Source of the DNA: Branchiostoma lanceolatum
Lineage: Eukaryota; Chordata; Leptocardii; Amphioxiformes; Branchiostomatidae
Direction: 5' to 3'
Assembly: GCF_035083965.1 (NCBI RefSeq)
Contig: NC_089735.1
Location: 12,088,501-12,152,500, forward strand
Length of the DNA: 64,000 nt
In this document: positions 59,401-64,000 of the stretch, one piece after another
Position numbering within the stretch: the stretch's first letter is position 1
Layout: each line of letters opens with the position of its first letter
Made by a program: the position numbers and the translations under genes
Notes under the pieces: generated by a model
Database searches by the model: none
What the model saw: the letters and a program-made list of their open reading frames with translations, nothing else
Told to the model about the DNA's origin: nothing

Positions 59401-62400
59401 TTGTGTGCCGAGAAGAATAATGTAAACAGAAATTTGGACTACAAAATATTCACAGATGACTGAAAAACAAGTTGAGCTGATATTATTGTGGTTAATTTCC
59501 CATGACAGAAAAAATACTGTATGCACTTTTACAGTGGTTTACAACAGAGAAATCTATCTATATTAAGTTAGGGAATAGGCAGACATGAGAAAAAAATCCT
59601 GTACATGCAAGTAATGGAATCTGTTTTCCAGAAAGCAATTTCCACAATTGGATTCGTGACCCAAGTTTAATCTTGTTATGATTTTATAATAGTCAGAGGG
59701 TCATTTTGTTACCTAAGTAGAAATTATGAAAATCTGATAAACTATAAGTCTTACATTTCAATTCACTGTTGAATGTTGAATTTCATGTTAGTTGAAAGAG
59801 GACGGATTCCTTAGTATGCGTTTTTGAATTTTAAAAAAGTCAAAAGTGACTGGACATTAGTGTTTCAATAGAGTCTTTGGGATGGCAAAAACACTAAGAA
59901 CAGTTCTTTCCAGCTCTAAATTTAGGCCAAAAGGACTACAGATTTTTTTTGCTCTAAATCTTCACCTTCCTCTCTGTTTTGTTTGACACAGAGAAGCTAG
60001 GTGCCAATTGCTTGAGAAATCTTGCAGGACTTACTAGATTCATCAAGCCTCTGGCACATAGTTTACTGTCCTACCTGGCATGCTCCCCAATGCAATGTTG
60101 AACTCGTCAACCCTGAAACGCTTATTATTTTCTACATTTTGAGGGATTCATTCTAATCTAGTGGCAAAGTCAAGGCAACATCATTCTGAAGTTTTGATTC
60201 GGTCCATCAAGGGAAATGGACTGGTTCAAATTATATGTCCTTCCTAAGTAGTCCAGGAGGAGATTCTCAGAAGAGGCCTAAAAATTGACAAACGTAGGAC
60301 ACCCTTTATATATTTAGTCCACTATCATAGAATGATAGCTTGATGTCCCTTGAACATCTTAAGGTATGTTGTTCTATGGGCAAGGTAGGACATCATGGTT
60401 CCAAGGCTCTTATGCAAATTTATGCAAATACGGCAATTATGTCATGAATTGAAAAGAAAACAGTATCTAATTCCATTCAGGGATGGAAAGACGGACGATG
60501 GAGAGAGCTTTGAATAGGACGCTACATATACCTCTTCCTTTTCTTGTTTAGTCTTCCCATCTTCCTTCTTGACTTCTCGTCTGCCGTCGTCATCTTGGGA
60601 GGGTGGGAGGATGGGGAGGGTGTCCGGTAACTGGAAGAACAGCATCTCACTGTCATTCCCAGCCTTACTGCAGAACAACTCTGCACATGTGACCTGTACA
60701 GGGAGGGGCAAAATAGTTTATCGTCATCATCTATCAACCAAACTTGGACAAAGTTAGTGCTGATTTCATGCCACATTAAGCTGTCCTTAAGCCCCCGTCA
60801 CAAATAAGAAATTCAGCTTGGCCGACGTGTTGGCGAGCTTCAAATGTGCATTTTCGGCCGAAGTACGGCCGACGTCCTGTTGATTACGCAGGTTTCGGGC
60901 AATTTTTAGAAATCAAAGTTGATCCAAAAATTGGCCTTTTACCAGGTTAGTCGATTCTGACTTCTTCCATGTCCAAAAGATGGTACCATCTCATGGGGCA
61001 TTTTTAGATTTTTGTGTTCGACGGATGTCGCTTGAGATTTTCATTGGAAAATAGGGTCGACGCTCGGGCGATTTTGAAATTCGGCAAGCTTCGGGCGATC
61101 TACAAAGTCGGCCGACGCTTGCATGAATTGTGACACCGGCTTTATTAGGTATCTCTATCCCAGTGTCTCTGGTAAAAGTATCAGTAAAATTCAGTTCTCT
61201 GCAGTGAACTTGGCCTCTCAGCTTCCACAGGAGTACTCATGAAAATATTCTTTGCTTGGCCCGGCTGTGGAAAGGCCAGATTGTGCACGTTACTGACTTT
61301 GTGGACATGGCGTATTTTGGGATGGATCTCTTGTAATCTATTCTCTATTCTTTATTTGTAATCTATGATGCACTGTCATATATATGTAAGACCTATACAC
61401 AACCAACAGTTACCAAATTTTGCAGCACTCAAACTTTAAATACAGAAAAGTCATTTAGACTTTCGAAAAAAAAACCTGTAACAGTTTTCTCACCCTTTTG
61501 CCCTGTCCCACTTCAGATTTCACCCGAGCAGCAAAATCATTTAGACTTTAAAAAAGACACCTGTAACAGTTTTCTCACCCTTTTGCCCTGTCCCACTTCG
61601 GACTTCACCCGAGCAGACTGTGCTTTGACAGGTGCAGTTGGGACACTTGGTTTAGTCAAATCCTCCATCTCAACATCATCTTCAGTCTCTGGCTTTACTA
61701 CTCACAGGGAAACAAAAGAATAATGTCATGTGGTTGAAAGTTAGGAAAAGAAGTTGATTATTGGTAAAAGTATACGAATATCACTTTTGTGTAGATTACA
61801 TTTTTTGGGCTGGCAACTGAATAGTTATTACTACTACCATCAGGGAAAGACTTGAAACTTACAAATATGATCAAAGTGTACATTAGTTGCAAAAAGCCCC
61901 TGAATCACATGATATTTCTTTCAAAACTGCAAAAGTGAAAAACTGTTCAACAGATAGACAGAAAGGATAGAAGGCTATGTGATTAAAAAAAAAAAATATC
62001 ACATGCAAAACCAAAACATTATCGGTTTTGACAGAAATTCACAGGAAACCCCAAAACAGAAACAAAGAAACACCAAACTTTCTTCATATTTTAACCATCC
62101 AATGCAAAGAATAGAATAACACTTATACAAATGTATTAGATGTAATGACAAACCTTTGGTGTCAGTTTTGACATCTGTCTCCATCTCTTCCTCTTCCTTG
62201 TGCTTTACCAGAGAGCCAGTTGTTACTAGAGGCACCTGCACCGGCAGTAGACTTTTCTCTGTCTCCCTATAGCCAATGTCACTGACAAACTGGGACAACG
62301 AGAGGGAATGAAAAATATGATATAAAAGACAACAACATACACTAAACATTTTTGAAAATCATCACATGATATGATCATGATGTGAGCGTAATTTGTGTAT

Positions 62401-63937
62401 ATTTATTTTTTTGTTCCTGCAAACAGCCGCAGTTTTACTTTTAGAAATTTGACCCTAGCATTAGACTAGTGATAGCACATGCTGTATGAACTTGACACAT
62501 GACACATAAGTTCACAATACTAATGATTGAGACTTAAGTGCTAATAATTTTGTCCCCTAGCTTACGTCATCTCTTTGAAGAGCCTTGAGGATTTTCTTGG
62601 TGTCTTCCTTGTTTTCTGGGATGTCTGTTCTACTCCCAGCCTTGAATACTGGGGCAGGCATATCAGAGGAGCCATAGGACCCACCTCCACCACCACCTCC
62701 TAGGAACAAGAAATATAAACAACTGATTAAACAATAGGTGATACAGTAGGTGATATGTGCTTGATTCCATCTACCACAGAGTTACAGTTTGATAGATACT
62801 TATAAATGTTCATGTATACATTCATGAATGCCCGTTTATTCTGAAGAATAAAAGCCATAATTGACGTAAACATCACAGGTAAAAACTACTGCAAGCCACA
62901 CAGCTAGGATAGAAATGTTCAGTTCAAAGTAACACAATATCTTGCAAATGTAATGTTAATGTTCAACTACATCAATGTATTGTAAATGTAATACAGAGTA
63001 TGTTTAAGTATAGTATGTCTGGTAGTGTAGATGTTCAGTGTTCTACACAGTTTATCTAGCTGTAGTAGTATCAACATGGGCGGATTACATCTTGTACTTA
63101 GAGTCAGTCGCATTCGGGACTGCATTCTTCTTACTGCAACACTTTCACATGGCAAGGAGTAACAGAGTTCATTATACCCAGATAAAATCGGTTTTCAAAA
63201 CATTGGTGAGAAAAGTGACTTTACAGTGTACTTTCAGGCTGTTCCATACAGTACTGTAAATGCATTTAAATTTTATTTTGCGCTGGGGCGAAAATGGAGT
63301 GTTCGCGGTGGTCTTAAGTTTGCAGCAGCGCTATATAGTCACATCTGCTACGGTATCAGAAAAAAAATCCGCGAACATAAAACCATCGCTAAAATTTCTG
63401 CACTTACAGTACCATCGTCACTATCTACATGTAGATTGTTGTGTACAGAACATGCACTTACCTCTGCGGACCTGTCTCCCAGCTGGACCCTCCTCAAAGA
63501 TGGAGTGTGTTCTGATGACATCTCCACCCCTCCCCCTTCCTCTCCCCCTCCCCCCACGACCTCTCCCCCTCTCCTCTCCCCTTTTCGAAGACTTGCCCTT
63601 CTGTTCACTTTGCTTGCTTGTAGATGATTCCCTAAAAAAAGGTGTATCAAAATAATAATGTGCTTGACATTAGAATGATTTTTAAAAACTGGCAATAACT
63701 CAGTCGAATCTGTTATTCTGTACGTAGATTAGTAGTATTATAATTTAACTATGTACCTCTTATTTTAAGACAATAAAACAAAAAAAGAGTGCATACATGT
63801 GTCAGCTTGACTGACAGCACTATCCTCTTTACATAGCAATGGTACAGTACTAATACATATCTAATAAGTATCTATGCATGGACTCACCCATTTTTATTCC
63901 TCTCTTTTCGAACTGGAATGTTGGGGGTAAAAGTTTT
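56405..63937 (-). CDS. POLR3D: RNA polymerase III subunit RPC4 (POLR3D), 5' end outside the window
   Basis: Eight exons on the minus strand are in phase: 63,937-63,888, 63,631-63,462, 62,699-62,566, 62,289-62,154, 61,700-61,579, 60,693-60,532, 57,148-56,996 and 56,524-56,405. They give 348 residues. About 50 N-terminal residues are missing, since human RPC4 (398 residues) has a similar stretch before KTFTPNI. Visible in order are KTFTPNI, a basic RG-rich tract (ERGRGRGGRGRGRG) leading to VIRTHSIFEEGPAG, acidic linkers, MLFFQLPDTLPILPP, and the C-terminal dimerisation region GYIGKLQVLKSGRTRLVLG to HRLVCTPDFNTLL. RPC4 pairs with RPC5 (POLR3E) in the TFIIF-like subcomplex of Pol III, acting in initiation, termination and reinitiation at tRNA and 5S genes. 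The fifth coding exon's donor region is duplicated in the following intron. Confidence 0.96.
56869..56979. mobile_element. 111-bp MITE (TCTCCAAGCAGA family) in the last POLR3D intron
   Basis: The left end is TAATGTCCAAGCAGACCTTC and the right end, inverted, is TAATCTCCAAGCAGATCTTC. Flanking TGTAG strings may be the remains of a target duplication. It ends 16 bp from the donor of the penultimate coding exon. Confidence 0.75.
57242..60531. other. POLR3D intron between its exons at 60,532-60,693 and 56,996-57,148
   Basis: This is the largest intron seen. It contains an AT-rich block with repeated GATATT/AATATC motifs (58,030-58,180), the tRNA-like sequence, an unrecognised 138-codon minus-strand open frame (58,300-58,716), and a region with several TGCACC/GGTGCA phrases (58,740-59,060). 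I see no further exon. Confidence 0.45.
58188..58265 (-). mobile_element. tRNA-like sequence, probably SINE head or tRNA pseudogene
   Basis: On the minus strand TTGGCCGATCTGG resembles an A box, CTTC and GAAG bracket a seven-base loop as in an anticodon arm, and GGGTTCGTGTCC resembles a B box. The T stem is mismatched and the loop base before the anticodon is not T, so a working tRNA is unlikely. It lies in a POLR3D intron beside AT-rich DNA (58,030-58,180). Confidence 0.45.
60790..61141. mobile_element. 352-bp Harbinger-like MITE with TTA target duplication
   Basis: The ends AGCCCCCGTCACAA and, inverted, AGCCGGTGTCACAA are flanked by TTA on both sides (60,787-60,789 and 61,142-61,144). A 3-bp TWA duplication is typical of PIF/Harbinger. 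The interior has several GTCGGCC/GGCCGAC phrases. It lies in a POLR3D intron and has no gene. Confidence 0.72.
61447..61616 (-). repeat. Tandem duplication of an exon end with its splice donor in POLR3D
   Basis: Two copies of about 84 bp lie at 61,533-61,616 and 61,447-61,531. The first contains the last 38 bp of the coding exon and its donor GTGAGA; the second repeats both inside the intron. Use of the second donor (GT at 61,493-61,492) would add 85 bp and meet a TGA, so the upstream donor must be the productive one. Confidence 0.85.
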
Positions 63938-64000
63938 CTGTAAACAGAGATGGCACATTTTATTTGATGCACATCAGATATAAGTCCGTAAACAACAGAC

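Noticed and set aside
63226-63655. Plus-strand frames rich in proline and serine
   Set aside because: They are antisense to the POLR3D exon that encodes the arginine-glycine-rich tract; the C-rich strand gives proline runs by composition.

Overview
The window looks like a gene-containing stretch of an invertebrate deuterostome nuclear genome, most probably a cephalochordate (Branchiostoma-like lancelet). This is inferred, not proven. The genes have many short exons with GT/AG introns, the proteins are close to vertebrate orthologues, an NLR immune receptor is present, and the non-coding DNA is packed with small foldback elements and tRNA-derived SINEs. There are no operons, prokaryotic genes or CRISPR arrays.

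Layout. Positions 1-16,900 hold no gene I can support, only intergenic DNA with tandem arrays, small foldback elements and dispersed repeats. Six genes follow. (1) A CD225/dispanin membrane protein, plus strand, 17,027-19,785, four coding exons. (2) GTF2H5, the 71-residue TFIIH subunit, minus strand, 26,530-27,283, two coding exons. (3) HADH, mitochondrial 3-hydroxyacyl-CoA dehydrogenase, plus strand, 27,727-33,162. It is head to head with GTF2H5 across about 440 bp and has a tandemly duplicated penultimate exon. (4) A FUT10/FUT11-like fucosyltransferase, minus strand, 35,716-40,161, tail to tail with HADH. (5) A CARD-NACHT NLR-like receptor, minus strand, 43,088-49,306. (6) POLR3D, the RNA polymerase III subunit RPC4, minus strand, 56,405-63,937, whose first exon(s) lie beyond the right edge.

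The genes share no pathway. Two serve nuclear transcription and repair (GTF2H5, POLR3D), one mitochondrial beta-oxidation, one secretory-pathway fucosylation, one innate sensing, and one is a small membrane protein.

Three things deserve attention. First, HADH has two adjacent, equal-length, same-phase copies of one exon, separated by a 59-bp intron, with mostly synonymous differences: a strong candidate for mutually exclusive splicing. Second, a 4.6-kb foldback element (about 21,010-25,644) has inverted ends built from oppositely oriented tandem-repeat arrays. Third, a family of small foldback elements with termini near TANTCTCCAAGCAGA and 9-bp target duplications can be placed to the base at several sites.
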